A stretch of 64,000 nt of DNA, from positions 2,232,001 through 2,296,000 of the forward strand of contig NC_079238.1 of the NCBI RefSeq assembly GCF_027921745.1, in the 5' to 3' direction. This DNA comes from Schizosaccharomyces osmophilus (Eukaryota; Ascomycota; Schizosaccharomycetes; Schizosaccharomycetales; Schizosaccharomycetaceae). The position numbers and the translations under genes were made by a program. Positions 36,041 to 47,461 of the stretch are shown here, piece after piece. Below the pieces are notes generated by a model. The model saw only the letters and a list, made by a program, of their open reading frames with translations, was not told where the DNA came from and searched no databases. Positions within the stretch are counted from its first letter, which is position 1. Every line of letters begins with the position of its first letter.

Positions 36041-37120
36041 TTAAGTGGTGTTTCTGTTTTTTTTTTCTTTTTTTTTTCTCATATAGCTGTAACGAAGAGA
36101 AAGTATGTGAAAATAAGGAGCGCTGACGGATTGGTAACCATCCATTTCAGTCCATGAGAAATGATAAGTTATGGACGATTCAGGTTCATTTAGGAAACGG
36201 GTTTCAGAAAACGAGGTTCTACCTACAGTGGTTCCCAGTAGCAGTGACTGAAGTTGGGTATGAAACCAAAAATGGACTTGACGAGAAAAAGCACGAAAAC
36301 CACTAGGGAAGATACTGACCATATATTCACTGATTGGAGAAGACCAGTTACAAACTAGTCTCCACTTTTGGGTTTGGTTGGAATCTGTGCATGGGTCCCA
36401 TTTGCAAGAAGCCCATACGGGAAATTTCAGGCGTCTGTTGTTCGCATCGAATGTATAGAGGGCTAAAGTAAGATTGGGAAAGTCTTTGGATTCTATTTCA
36501 AATTCTTGCAAGACCGATTCTGCTAATGCCAAGTCTTCAACGTTTCCTGCAGGCTGCTGATTTCGAAGCTGCGACCACGCTTCAATGTAACGGACATAAC
36601 GGATTTGAGAGGGAATAGTAAGACCATATCCTCGTCTCATGCGCTTTTTCGTATAAAGCTCCATGCTTTGTGTGAATGTATACCCTGCATGAGCTACTAG
36701 GTAACTACAAAGCACCGTTCCCGTGCGACCTTTTCCTGCTTTACAATGAACTATCAACTTGGAAATTGGGTCTTGGGCCAATAGATTGGCCATCCTGTCA
36801 ATGATTGTACACAGCAATACAAACGGAGGCGGATTGTGATCCTCAAACCCATAAACTTCCAACTTTGAGATAAATAACTTGTGGTGATAAACACTACGCT
36901 CTGCACATAAGTTTATCATCATCCACCTTTCTGAATATTTATCGTGCAAGTATCGCAAAACAGCATTTTCATCATTCCTGTAGATACTGTGAAGACCAGC
37001 TGCTGGTGTCGACATTGCAATCAATCTGTCTGTAATTTCAGCCAAATCTAATTGTCCATAGCCTTCATTCCTATCCAAACCTCTTCGATTTCTAGAAACG
37101 ATCGCTCGAATCGTGTCCAT
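36041..37120 (-). CDS. ptn1: PTEN-like phosphoinositide 3-phosphatase Ptn1
   Basis: Role (family): dephosphorylates PtdIns(3,4,5)P3 at the D3 position. Seen: a single exon, 359 residues. The P-loop HCKAGKGRTG (Cys 126, Arg 132) is the PTEN form with both lysines, and the Asp-bearing loop is DHNPPP near 94. The N-terminal MDTIRAIVSRNRRGLD resembles the PTEN PIP2-binding start. A C2-like half follows. The C-terminus ends in RKKKEKKNRNTT, encoded by two long A runs, a basic tail I do not recall in S. pombe Ptn1 (about 348 residues). It lies only 187 bp upstream of iqw1 in the same direction. Confidence 0.95.
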   Translation of the reverse strand: MDTIRAIVSRNRRGLDRNEGYGQLDLAEITDRLIAMSTPAAGLHSIYRNDENAVLRYLHDKYSERWMMINLCAERSVYHHKLFISKLEVYGFEDHNPPPFVLLCTIIDRMANLLAQDPISKLIVHCKAGKGRTGTVLCSYLVAHAGYTFTQSMELYTKKRMRRGYGLTIPSQIRYVRYIEAWSQLRNQQPAGNVEDLALAESVLQEFEIESKDFPNLTLALYTFDANNRRLKFPVWASCKWDPCTDSNQTQKWRLVCNWSSPISEYMVSIFPSGFRAFSRQVHFWFHTQLQSLLLGTTVGRTSFSETRFLNEPESSITYHFSWTEMDGYQSVSAPYFHILSLRYSYMRKKKEKKNRNTT

Positions 37121-37838
37121 ACAAGTAAAAAATCAAGAAGCGAGATTGTCACAAATATTTCGTAAAGATAGAATTCATCCTCCTTTGTATGTTTACACGT
37201 AGTAATCTTTCACTTACCAGGTAAGATTACTACTCATTAGTTACCATGTGGTGTAAACAACTTACACAACCATTAGAATTCATATATACTATTATATTAT
37301 TCGTATGAACTTGGATTACAGCTTTAAATTTGTATCATAGATTAAATTAGTTTGTATATACATACGCTAACAGTTATACAATAAACACAACCTACCATAG
37401 TATATAGCTTTCCATGAAGAGAGGTAAACATAGTTTGACAATGTGTTCCTATACGTTTGAACAATTCAAGCCATAACTTAATGTTGATATACAAATGAAC
37501 TGCAAAGACAAACGTTAACAATGGTCGGGACGAGAGGAAACAAAAGCAGCACAAACAAAGAAAAAAAAAAAAACAATGAATACCCAAAGAATCAGAGAGA
37601 ATAGGAGAACTCTGAAGATTTGAATTCGTAATTAGATATGCACAACGTCCAATTGAAATGAAATAATTAACATGAAATAAAAGAATAAAAGAGAACGAAA
37701 GCATTACACAATTAAAGGCCCTTTAAACATTGAGAAGGAATATACTATCATCACACATGAACACTAGTGACAAATAATAAGCAAAAAAATCGTTAATGTT
37801 TATACATAAATATACCGTCAAGAATAAAAAGTCATAAA
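37121..37838. other. ptn1 promoter and RNB-gene 3' flank
   Basis: A 718-bp spacer. The ptn1-proximal part has nested inverted repeats with two forkhead motifs (37190-37259). A 120-codon hydrophobic frame at 37342-37704 looks spurious. Confidence 0.6.
37190..37259. repeat. Nested inverted repeats bounded by forkhead motifs
   Basis: The outer arms TGTTTACAC (37190-37198) and GTGTAAACA (37251-37259) are exact complements, each a forkhead core. Inside, GTAGTAATC (37199-37207) pairs with GATTACTAC (37225-37233) and TTACC with GGTAA. It lies 70-139 bp ahead of the ptn1 start. Confidence 0.85.
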
Positions 37839-40800
37839 CTAGTCAGAAAAAGGGTTTTTTAAGGTAATTAACGAAAGTGAATACGTAGAAGAAGTGTCAG
37901 CAAACATAAAGACATCCACTTGCTGACCAGGACGAATTGTTTGTACAAAATCAGGCTCTTTTATACGCAAACTATGAAGACGTTCTACCGCAGCATCTTC
38001 ATAGGATTCTGGAGGTACGTCCGACGTTAAAGTATCACGAGAACTTTCATTGGTCTCATCACTTTCAGCAATATTGATCAAATCATACAATCCACGACCT
38101 GACAAGTCACAAATTTGTTTGCAAGATCCATTGGAATCCAAATATTTTTTCTTGAAGTTACTATAGCAGGTACTGTCAATTTCTAAAGAAGAAGTGGCAT
38201 AATAAAAAGAAGGAGAGGGCTTCCTCCACGAAACAGTTAATTCCATAGTTTGGTCATTAAAGTCGCAGCTGTTCAGAGGTAAAAGATCCAAATAAATCCT
38301 TCTTTCAAGACCCAACTCGTAGACGACTAAATCAATGTAAGATTGATCAGTGGCTATTACGAAAGCTTTAAGCTGAATAAGACCGGAGCGAGAATTAATT
38401 ATCTGGCTTACTTCACAAAGCTTGGCATGAATGCTCTTTTCTTGAGCATATCGATAAAAGTTGCTCAATGTGTTACAAGACTGAGTGACTGAAAGTAAAC
38501 TCTTATAATCCTTTGAAAAATCTGGACGACCTTCAAAGGCCTCATGAAGCTGACGCTGTACACAAATGTCGATGTAACGACGAGTAGGGTGACAAAAGTG
38601 AGTGTAACAAGGACTAGCGAAAGCAAAATGCGATACATCTTTATCATTAGATATACCCACGGTATACTCAGACTCTGATGCGAGTCTTTTTAAGTTTAGT
38701 TGCAGTAATCTCTGAAGATTCTTATCGTTTATGGTCGCCAAAGCGGCCATAAATTCAGTAGATGAAGATTCTACTGTGAGAGGAAACCCTGCTCGGCGGG
38801 CTGCACGAACAGCGGCGTCCAAATTATTCGGACGAGAGCTTTTTCTCAGAACGACCTTGTTTGGAAAAATACTCATCAAATGAGAAGCAGTTTTCTCATT
38901 GATCCAGTGCTCAATTTGTTGCAAAGCACAAACAACTGGATAAGTTTCAAAAACATTCATATTCAAGTCTTGAATGCCGCTGAGCTGGTCATCAAGGAAG
39001 CCAAAACAATAAAGAGGTTGTAAATTAACATCCTCTTTTGTCTGTAGTCTTAGTTTTGTAAGTACTTTAGCACTTTTCTCAAGTAATTGAAGAGCTTCAT
39101 TTGATTGTATATTAGCCTGAGCAGTTTCAAGACTGATGTAGGATGAAGGACGAATCACGGAAGGTCCTAAAGAGCATTGCAGTACGGTTTCAGATTTTAG
39201 ATCCAACTGTATAACGATACTGATTGCAAGACAATCAAGACCAGTTGTAAGAGACACCTCTTCAGTAACTTTCTTCGGTAAGAAAGGAACAGAACCTTGT
39301 AAAAGCTGAACTTGGGAAACACGATTCGCAGCCTCATCGTCGATGGGCATATCTTGTTTAATACTGCTAGCGACGTCTGTCACATGGAAGCCTAAAATGA
39401 TAACTCCCTCAGATGGGCCAGTGTCAATGTGAATTGCATAGTCACGAGTTCCCACCATGAATGTCAGCTTATCTCGTAGATCATACCGATTATTTAGTTC
39501 TTCTGGAGAAACCGGACTAGGTAATCGTTTTATACTGTATGAGAGGGATTCAGGAAACTCATAAACACGACAACTATAATCGTGAAGAATAGCGGTAAAT
39601 TCAACCTTTGAATCACCCACTTTTCCAATGCTTTCGTACAATGTACCAAATGGATGCAAAGATGTTGTAGGCCATCGCTTGATACCAGCTAAGAAAACCA
39701 GATCCTTGAATTCATCATTATTAGTGAAAAACTTAGGTGGTACCTGATCACTAGATATAGCAATTAATGGAATCCTTTTATCACTTGGTTTAAACCAAAC
39801 AATTTTTGGACCCTTACCACTTTCTCCACTAGAAGTTGATGAATTTCGGCGATGAGATGATTGGTTTTTGGACGCAAGGCTGTTAGGCCGATACAAGGCC
39901 AATGTACCTGAACAAGTATCTCCGCTTGGACGATCAAGAATAGCGACAATATGACCGGCATACTTTGGAAGATTTTCTTGGTTTAAAGAAATGTCATCGA
40001 CAAATGAAAGGCTTTGTCCGGTTACTTCGTAATCATTCTTCCGCTTCTCGATGGATCTTTCGAAAGCCAAAGCTCCTTTGTTCATCCCTAAAGCCATTGG
40101 TGTGCCAATAGACATCATTTTTGCTTTACTATTCACCGATGACTTTGAAGTACCAGAAAGAGAGAGATTTCGGCGAATTTTCTTTTCTTCTTTTTCTCGT
40201 TTCGTTTGCAATATTTCATTTACATCAAGAAGTTCGACGGCAACCAAGTCACCTTCCAAGGTACGATTACGGTCTTTCGATCCACAAATGAATATGTAAT
40301 CATCAAGGGCGTCCGTAATAACATATGCATCGGATCGATTTTTGCGATTTATATGTAATGTTCCAACAAGAAGTCTTCCAGTACTTATAAATTTAGGAAG
40401 AGAAGCCTGGGGTAAATAAGGTAGAAAAAGATTCTTATGCTGCTGAGCAGCTGCGGAAACCGATACCCGTTTTCCAGAATTGTTAAAATTCAAGAAAGAG
40501 CTTTGTGGAAGAGAAGCACCGTCTGTCGAATGGTTAATGTACGACTGCTGAGAGGCAGTGGAGAGGGGCATTTGCACAGGTACATGCGTCGTCGGAGATT
40601 CAGGTTCCATGTAAACGCTTTCTTGAAGCGAGCGAGCAGAGAGGGGAGATTCCATCGGCGACTGTTGCCATTCAAAATTACCTTCAATTGGTTTCAACGG
40701 TGTTAAAAAATTCGCACTTTTTGGGGAAACAGGAGAGAGCGACTCGTTTCCAACAGATGAACGACGTCTGATACGAGTTGGGGGAATTCCACCCATTCCA

Positions 40801-41388
40801 CCCATCACGTTGGAGCGTTGACTAGTAGCGTGCATTCCAGGACCAAACGCATCAAAGGATTCCTTGGCGGGGCTAAAAAAGGATTCTGTTCGAGTCTTAA
40901 CTGAAGGACTTGGCAATTCGGCGGAACCAGCACTTGGAGGAGACTGCATTTGACGCGCACCAATAGGGGCAATGGGATTAAGTCTTGGTAATAGTAAGCT
41001 TTCCCGTCTTTTAGGATTGGAAAAAGGATTTGCCTGGAAAGGAGAGGTTAAATTTGTTTGTGTAAAGTTTTCATTCTCTGCCAGAGGTTGAGATTGAGAT
41101 TGCTGTTGCAATTGCAATGCCTGCAAGTACTCAATTTGAGATTGAATTACATCTGGGGCTATTAAAACACGTTAGTAATGTTAAGCAAAAAGCTCATCCT
41201 CTTAATGGGCTACCATATATAATAAAACTTGTTGACGAAAGTTCATTTTCTTTTAAGCCGGCACTAAGAGAGATGAATGTTATTTTTTAAAACATACCTA
41301 AAGGAGGAATACCTCCCATTCTCTGATTTGATGAAGAAGAAGGAGGAGGTCGACCACTAGCTTCTGATCGCTTCCAGTGAGGATCCAT
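37839..41388 (-). CDS. RNase II-family RNA-binding protein, likely catalytically dead (Ssd1/Sts5 type)
   Basis: Exons 41388-41298 and 41158-37839 give 1136 residues. The first 250 are low-complexity, Ser/Pro/Gln-rich with many basic-Ser motifs (RRESLL, RRRSSV), as in Ssd1/Sts5 proteins regulated by NDR kinase. Cold-shock domains follow (TGRLLVGTLHINRKNRSDAY near 270), then an RNB domain (DLRDKLTF, GFHVTDVASSI, PFLPKKVTEEVSL) and a C-terminal S1-like part. Where active enzymes carry the Asp cluster of IDP-xx-A-x-DxDDA, this protein reads MVGTRDYAIHIDTG (about residues 595-610), so the metal ligands are absent. Family knowledge: such proteins bind mRNA 5' leaders and repress translation or form granules. 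S. pombe Sts5 maps elsewhere in my memory; this is its unnamed paralogue. Confidence 0.9.
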
Positions 41389-41709
41389 AGAGAAAAAAGG
41401 GATCTAGAAAAGAACAAATTCAAGGAAACAACGAAAACAGAATATTACTTATTGAAAATTAGAAGGATTAGGAAAATGCGAAAGTAATACAATAGTAAAT
41501 GTACACTGATAGAGAGTGAAAGCAGGAATAGCGTATTCAAAAAACAAAAACTTGAAGTAAAGTCTCTGAAAGAGTTAGAAAACGCAGAAAAAATCAGCTT
41601 TTCGGAAATAAAACAAAAATAGGTAGACGTTTTGTACGGTCCCAAAATAACACAGAGAAATCCAAAAAGGTCAAACAGCGAAAATGATTACAAACCCACG
41701 TACGTACAC

Positions 41710-41768
41710 AGAGAGGGAAAGAGAATGATAGAGAGAGGGTGAGAGAGCGAGAGAATGTCGGAGAGTTC
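41710..41768 (+). repeat. GA-rich simple tract
   Basis: Irregular GAGA repeats broken by short AT interruptions, lying in the probable 5' leader or promoter of the RNB-family gene (CT-rich in its mRNA sense). Confidence 0.8.
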
Positions 41769-43199
41769 GATATACAGAATACAACGAATAAATCGTCGTT
41801 TCCTTTTAAGGACTACTTATGCAGACAAGAGAACGGTATGCGAAAACCGAGCGAAATCGTTCCACCAAAGGGGGAAAACCAAGAACAGAGTACCAGCCTC
41901 GAAATGAAAAAGAATAATACCTCTTTAGTTATCGGAATTACAGGAATTACAGGTAGAAAAGATCAGGAAGAGGAAAATTCTTACGAGGGATGAATAGCCT
42001 CGGGGTCCAAAGAGTATGGCTGACAAGTAAACTTTAAATGAAAGAAACCAGTAAATTAATGCTGTTACTGTTTTTTTCTTTACCCATCGACAATGACGGT
42101 TTAGTCACGTATCTGATGAACAGTTAGATGCTCCAAAGGTTATGAGAGCAAATGAGTCAACAATGATGCTATAGGAAGGTAATAAGTACTGGAAGTACGG
42201 TAAACGCAAATAATTAATCAAAAAAGCCAAAAAAAAGTTCAATTGCCAAGTTCTGACAGGAAGAAGGAAATGCAAAGAAAACTGTCGAAACGTATGTGAC
42301 ACCGACAAAAGCACAAGGTTTCGTATTTTATCACAATGATTATAAGTTTTTAGAAAGAAATAAGATGTCCAGTTGGCAAAAAGGGCTTAAGATATTAACG
42401 ACAACAAGGTAAATAATTCGGCGATTCCAAAAAATGAAGGAAAATGTATCTTAATGGCACACTAAGAAATAGAGTGGTCAATGTTGAAGTCTTAAATTAA
42501 GATGCAAGAATTTAGCAGAGGGAGGAACAAAATCGTTTCGCAATTTTTTTCATTTATATACACCCTGGTGCTTGATAGGAATACCCTAATAACAATAGTA
42601 TCCGAGTTCTTGCCCCAAGGCAATGGATGCATCCAAATATACATCTAACCCCAGGTTGTGGCATTTAAGTTTGGCACTGCGATCCCACTAATGACCGCAA
42701 TTGTCCATCACTGTCATTTTATTTTTTGACTTCTATCTGCAGCGATTCATTGTTGTAAACCTCATTACGTCGATCATATAAAACCAATTCGGAGTCTTCT
42801 TACCATGATGATCATCCATGTCATTTTCAATTTCAGAATTTACAGTAAGTGGCCAATACGCAATTGCTAAACGATTTTGGTATTACGGTTGAGTGAAGCG
42901 AAGGCTTTCGTTCGAAGACAATTTTTACGTCCTACTCTGCAAAACCAAGTATAATTCTATGCTTCTGATCGTAAAACGTCCTTAAGATTGTAGTTCATCT
43001 AGGGCGAGAGAGTAGTTCCATAAGAGGAGATGACTGAAAAAGGAAACAAGGAAATTAAAGGGTTGGGATGCCTTAAAGAAGCCTCCATCGTAGTCTGTTC
43101 ATAGTGGGTTCTTTCTATATATTAGTTTTAGGTTGATTCGATCAAAAGAAAGAAAACTCGATTTCAAGTTTTGGGGTATGGTTATGTTCAAATAAAAAA

Positions 43200-43231
43200 A
43201 TCCAAGGGTGCGGCCTGGCCTCCCTTTGGAT
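43200..43231. repeat. GC-rich hairpin
   Basis: ATCCAAGGG (43200-43208) pairs with CCCTTTGGAT (43222-43231) with one bulged T, across a 13-nt loop rich in GGCC. It stands out in an AT-rich spacer. Confidence 0.8.
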
Positions 43232-43577
43232 AGTTGAGACTAAGATACAAACGGTATTGCGCTATCAATAAGAAAGCACGACTTTGTCTTCATTCGAATC
43301 CTCTTTATTTTTCAATGCCTGTTTCTCGGTTTCATTCCTTTAGTTTTTGATAATTGCTGTTTATTTTTTCAATATTTAACACACCCCATAGGTGTTCAGA
43401 TGAAAAGTTTCATAAGCATTCTCTAGTTTTTTTGTTATTGCTACATAATCGGTGTTTTATATATTCTCCTACCGACAGTTTGATTTTTGCATCGGAAAAC
43501 TTGATGATTGCTTGCTCTTACATGAAACAAAGTTCCTTTTATGCAGAATCCATATTTTATTGATCATTAGGATCCGT

Positions 43578-44756
<1,179 letters not shown>

Positions 44757-45983
44757 CTATTGAGCCGTGCATTCTGGCACAGATTGAAATTCTTCTTCGG
44801 CAAACTGATTTTCAAAACGAGCGCTGCCCCCAAAATTCGAAACGTCTCCAAGGGATCCAGTCACGGAGTCTACAATAGCGTCTTCGGGTACGGGAACTCG
44901 CTTGGAACAATCAGGCAGGATATTTTGTAACGATTGCATCGACTTTTTATCCAAAGAGTTATCTCTTGGAAATTCTATTTCTACTTCCAAGTAAAGATCA
45001 CCACGTAAATCCGCTCGTTCACCTCGGTACATTCCTTCACCTGGTATGACAATACAGTTACCTGGTCGAAGTATCTTTCCGGCAGGCTGGCAATATTCCA
45101 GTATACGACCATCCAATGTAGTTACTACCGCTCTCTTGAAACCTACCAAAGCTTCAGCGAGGCTGATTTGAAGTTTAGCCTTTAAATCATCACCCACGCG
45201 CTCAAATACAGGGTGAGGAATCTGTCGAAGGCGCAAGACAACATCCCCCGGAGTCATTCCCAAAGCTTCATCGGCCATTTCTGGCTGAACAACCTTGTCG
45301 GTTTCTTTCGCAGAACAACGAATGTTAAAGTTAAGAACTCGTTTTTCACCAACGACTCCACTGCCTTTACAGTATTTACAGCGGTCTTTGGTTCTAAAAC
45401 TTGATCCTTTCCCACTGCAATCCCCACATGCAGATTGCTGTGTAGTTACATGATGAGGACCAACTCTATGAAGGTGTTGTCGCATGCCTTTTCCACCACA
45501 AGACAAGCAAGGTCGTTCTTTAGCAAATCGTTTTCCGCCTTTACCTTGGCAATGAGGACATATTACGTTTCTGGTAGCACGCAGCTTGACTTCTTTCCCT
45601 TTGAACATGTCTTCTAACGAAATCTCATAGTCGTGAACAACATCTGAGCCTCGACGCTTTCGCTGCCCCGACGCACCTTGCGCACCAAAGTTCATACCAA
45701 ACATTTGGGCCAAAACGTCATTAATGTCTACTCCAGTTTGTGAGTCATGACCTTCCTGCTCAAGGCCGTGTATATCATACATTTCTCGAGAACTTGGCTC
45801 TCGCAGCACATCGTAGGCAGTTTGTATATCACGAAATCTAGCTGCTGCATCTTCTCGTTCGGATTCTGCTACCTTGTCGGGATGATTTAGCAAGGCCAGT
45901 TTTTTGTAACGTTTCTTAATTTCCTCCGCAGAAGCAGTGGGGTCTACTTCAAGGATATCATATAGAGAAGTATCAACAACCAT
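44757..45983 (-). CDS. xdj1: Class I J-domain protein Xdj1
   Basis: Hsp40 co-chaperone that delivers substrates to Hsp70. A single exon of 408 residues. The J domain has HPD at 34-36. Four CxxCxGxG zinc repeats follow (CPHCQGKG, CLSCGGKG, CGDCSGKG, CKYCKGSG) and then the two C-terminal substrate domains. There is no typical long Gly/Phe linker. The protein ends in CTAQ, a CaaX box of the kind farnesylated in Ydj1/Xdj1, suggesting membrane attachment at the ER or mitochondrial surface. Xdj1 rather than the main Ydj1/Mas5 orthologue is favoured by the neighbours and the divergent J domain. Confidence 0.92.
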   Translation of the reverse strand: MVVDTSLYDILEVDPTASAEEIKKRYKKLALLNHPDKVAESEREDAAARFRDIQTAYDVLREPSSREMYDIHGLEQEGHDSQTGVDINDVLAQMFGMNFGAQGASGQRKRRGSDVVHDYEISLEDMFKGKEVKLRATRNVICPHCQGKGGKRFAKERPCLSCGGKGMRQHLHRVGPHHVTTQQSACGDCSGKGSSFRTKDRCKYCKGSGVVGEKRVLNFNIRCSAKETDKVVQPEMADEALGMTPGDVVLRLRQIPHPVFERVGDDLKAKLQISLAEALVGFKRAVVTTLDGRILEYCQPAGKILRPGNCIVIPGEGMYRGERADLRGDLYLEVEIEFPRDNSLDKKSMQSLQNILPDCSKRVPVPEDAIVDSVTGSLGDVSNFGGSARFENQFAEEEFQSVPECTAQ

Positions 45984-46556
45984 GATTGTTGTTTAAAAGA
46001 TTGATTCTTTCTACAGGACTATCGAATGGAAGGTGGTTTGCAAATTGGGCAGTACAGAATACAACCTTTTGCCCAGTTAAACAAAAAGGGTTTTTTAGTT
46101 AAAAAGAACGGATTCCTCTAAAGCGAGTATTCTCTGCAAGAGAATCAAACTAAAGTTGTTCGTGGTTATATATCAAACGAAAAGATTTGAAAATATGTCG
46201 TTTCAATTATCAAATTAGACAATATTATGCAAATGAAAAGCTGCTGGTTTTGCCCAAATGGGAAAAGTCGTAGAACCTCTTCCTCTTGTATTACCATGTG
46301 TCTGGAGGTGTTAACGAGTTTATCCTTGAAATGCGTAATCCCCAAAAGCTGGACGAAGTTAGAAAAAAAGGATCTATTGCTTAGCAGAAAGTGAACAAGA
46401 AGTCTTATGAAACGGCATGAAAGGCCTGAAATGCTGAAAGGTTTATGCACCAACGCTCAGTCTCCCAAAACCTGTAGACAAAAGAAATTTCCAAGCATGG
46501 GTGATACAAAAGCTTCGAGGCCATTCGCAAGTCATTTGAAGATCTCCTTGAGTCAC
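45984..46556. other. xdj1 promoter and atg16 3' flank
   Basis: No gene seen. A 95-codon frame at 46166-46453 has no family features. Confidence 0.55.
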
Positions 46557-47000
46557 TCATGAACCTGCTGATTTACGTTCGAGGGAAGTCATTTCGAGTT
46601 GGAGTGCCAATAGTTCATCTTGCAAACGATGAATGCGTTTGTCCTTTTCAACGTTCAGTTCCTTCTGCAAGGAAAGCTGCTTTTCCAAAAGCAAGTTTTC
46701 TTGTAGCTGTTGTTTATAGGTAAATTGTGATTTTTGCATGTTCCTTTGATACAATTCGCAAGTGCGTCGGAGCGACCGAAGTTCATCGGTCATGGCTTGA
46801 AGCGACATGGACGGAGCACCCAGGTGGAGAGATGGTCTTTCATCTTCCTTAAGAGGTTCTTTTTCATCCACATCTGGTTCTCTTTGATTGAGGGACAGCG
46901 TTGAGTGAAATAGCTCCGTGTATGGTTCAATGACTTGAACATAGGCTTTTTCACGACAATCTCGCTGCTTGAGCTTTTCCACAAGGTCAAGTTTTTCCAT
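46557..47000 (-). CDS. atg16: Autophagy protein Atg16
   Basis: Role (family): dimeric Atg16 binds Atg12-Atg5 and directs Atg8 lipidation to the forming autophagosome. Seen: 147 residues, mostly helical, with an N-terminal Atg5-binding-type helix (LVEKLKQRDCREKAY) and a long coiled coil from about 65 to the end (LQAMTDELRSLRRTCELYQ onward). It lacks WD repeats, as in other yeasts; S. pombe Atg16 is about 143 residues. The ATG at 47000 was chosen; the frame runs 12 codons further up but only to a TTG. Sequence similarity alone is modest for a coiled coil, so the call leans on size and on its place beside ypt7. It is divergent from ypt7. Confidence 0.8.
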   Translation of the reverse strand: MEKLDLVEKLKQRDCREKAYVQVIEPYTELFHSTLSLNQREPDVDEKEPLKEDERPSLHLGAPSMSLQAMTDELRSLRRTCELYQRNMQKSQFTYKQQLQENLLLEKQLSLQKELNVEKDKRIHRLQDELLALQLEMTSLERKSAGS

Positions 47001-47461
47001 TCTGATCCTTGTTAAAAAATTCTGTTTTCTGTACAAACAAGGCGAGATGAATCCTTTCCATGCACTCGAAAGTTTGGCACGCTGGTTGGTTTGCTTTCAA
47101 ATGTTCGACGACTTCTTAATGTTAGTTGTTCATTGAAGAAAAAGATTGTCAGAACCTTGCAGCAACATGAACCCTTCTAATCCTTCTTTCTCTTTGCTTT
47201 TGTATAAGCAGCATGCGCCGTGTAAACAGTGGTTTGTGTTCAAAGGCCACGCAAATAGTGATAGGCAGCGACATCGGTAAACAAATACCGATATGGTATG
47301 AGGAATTTGCTATTTAATATGACATGAAGTAAGGAGCCTTTGTAGCCAGCGAGAAGCACAACCAGATATCCTTTACTTGACATTAAAGTTGCTCGGATCA
47401 GAAAAGTTACTGCTTCCATTTACAAAGCAAGAGAACTCTATTGTTTTATTCTACAAAAGAA
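47001..47461. promoter_or_regulatory. atg16/ypt7 divergent promoter
   Basis: A 461-bp shared promoter of two autophagy-pathway genes. Two forkhead cores GTAAACA occur at 47222-47228 and 47279-47285. Confidence 0.55.

Larger units (their letters stand above)
41389..43577. other. Largest gene-free stretch: RNB-gene 5' leader/promoter and rpl36 3' flank
   Basis: 2.2 kb with no credible coding frame. It holds a GA-rich tract (41710-41768), a stable hairpin at 43200-43231 and stretches of higher GC than other spacers (42590-43030). Genes of the Ssd1/Sts5 family often have long leaders, and a noncoding RNA is possible. I could not identify a known snRNA, snoRNA, RNase P/MRP or tRNA in it. Confidence 0.55.

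Noticed and set aside
37342-37704. 120-codon hydrophobic minus-strand frame
   Set aside because: Very Phe/Leu/Cys-rich from T-rich DNA in the 3' flank of the RNB-family gene; no family similarity or proper context.
42815-42850. TGATGA in the large spacer as a C/D snoRNA C box
   Set aside because: No D box and terminal stem at fitting distance; the TGATGATCAT is part of a short palindrome.
43285-43300. TTCGAATCC resembling a tRNA B box
   Set aside because: No A box at proper distance and no acceptor stem pairing.
46166-46453. 95-codon minus-strand frame
   Set aside because: Hydrophobic, no family signature, lies in the spacer between xdj1 and atg16.
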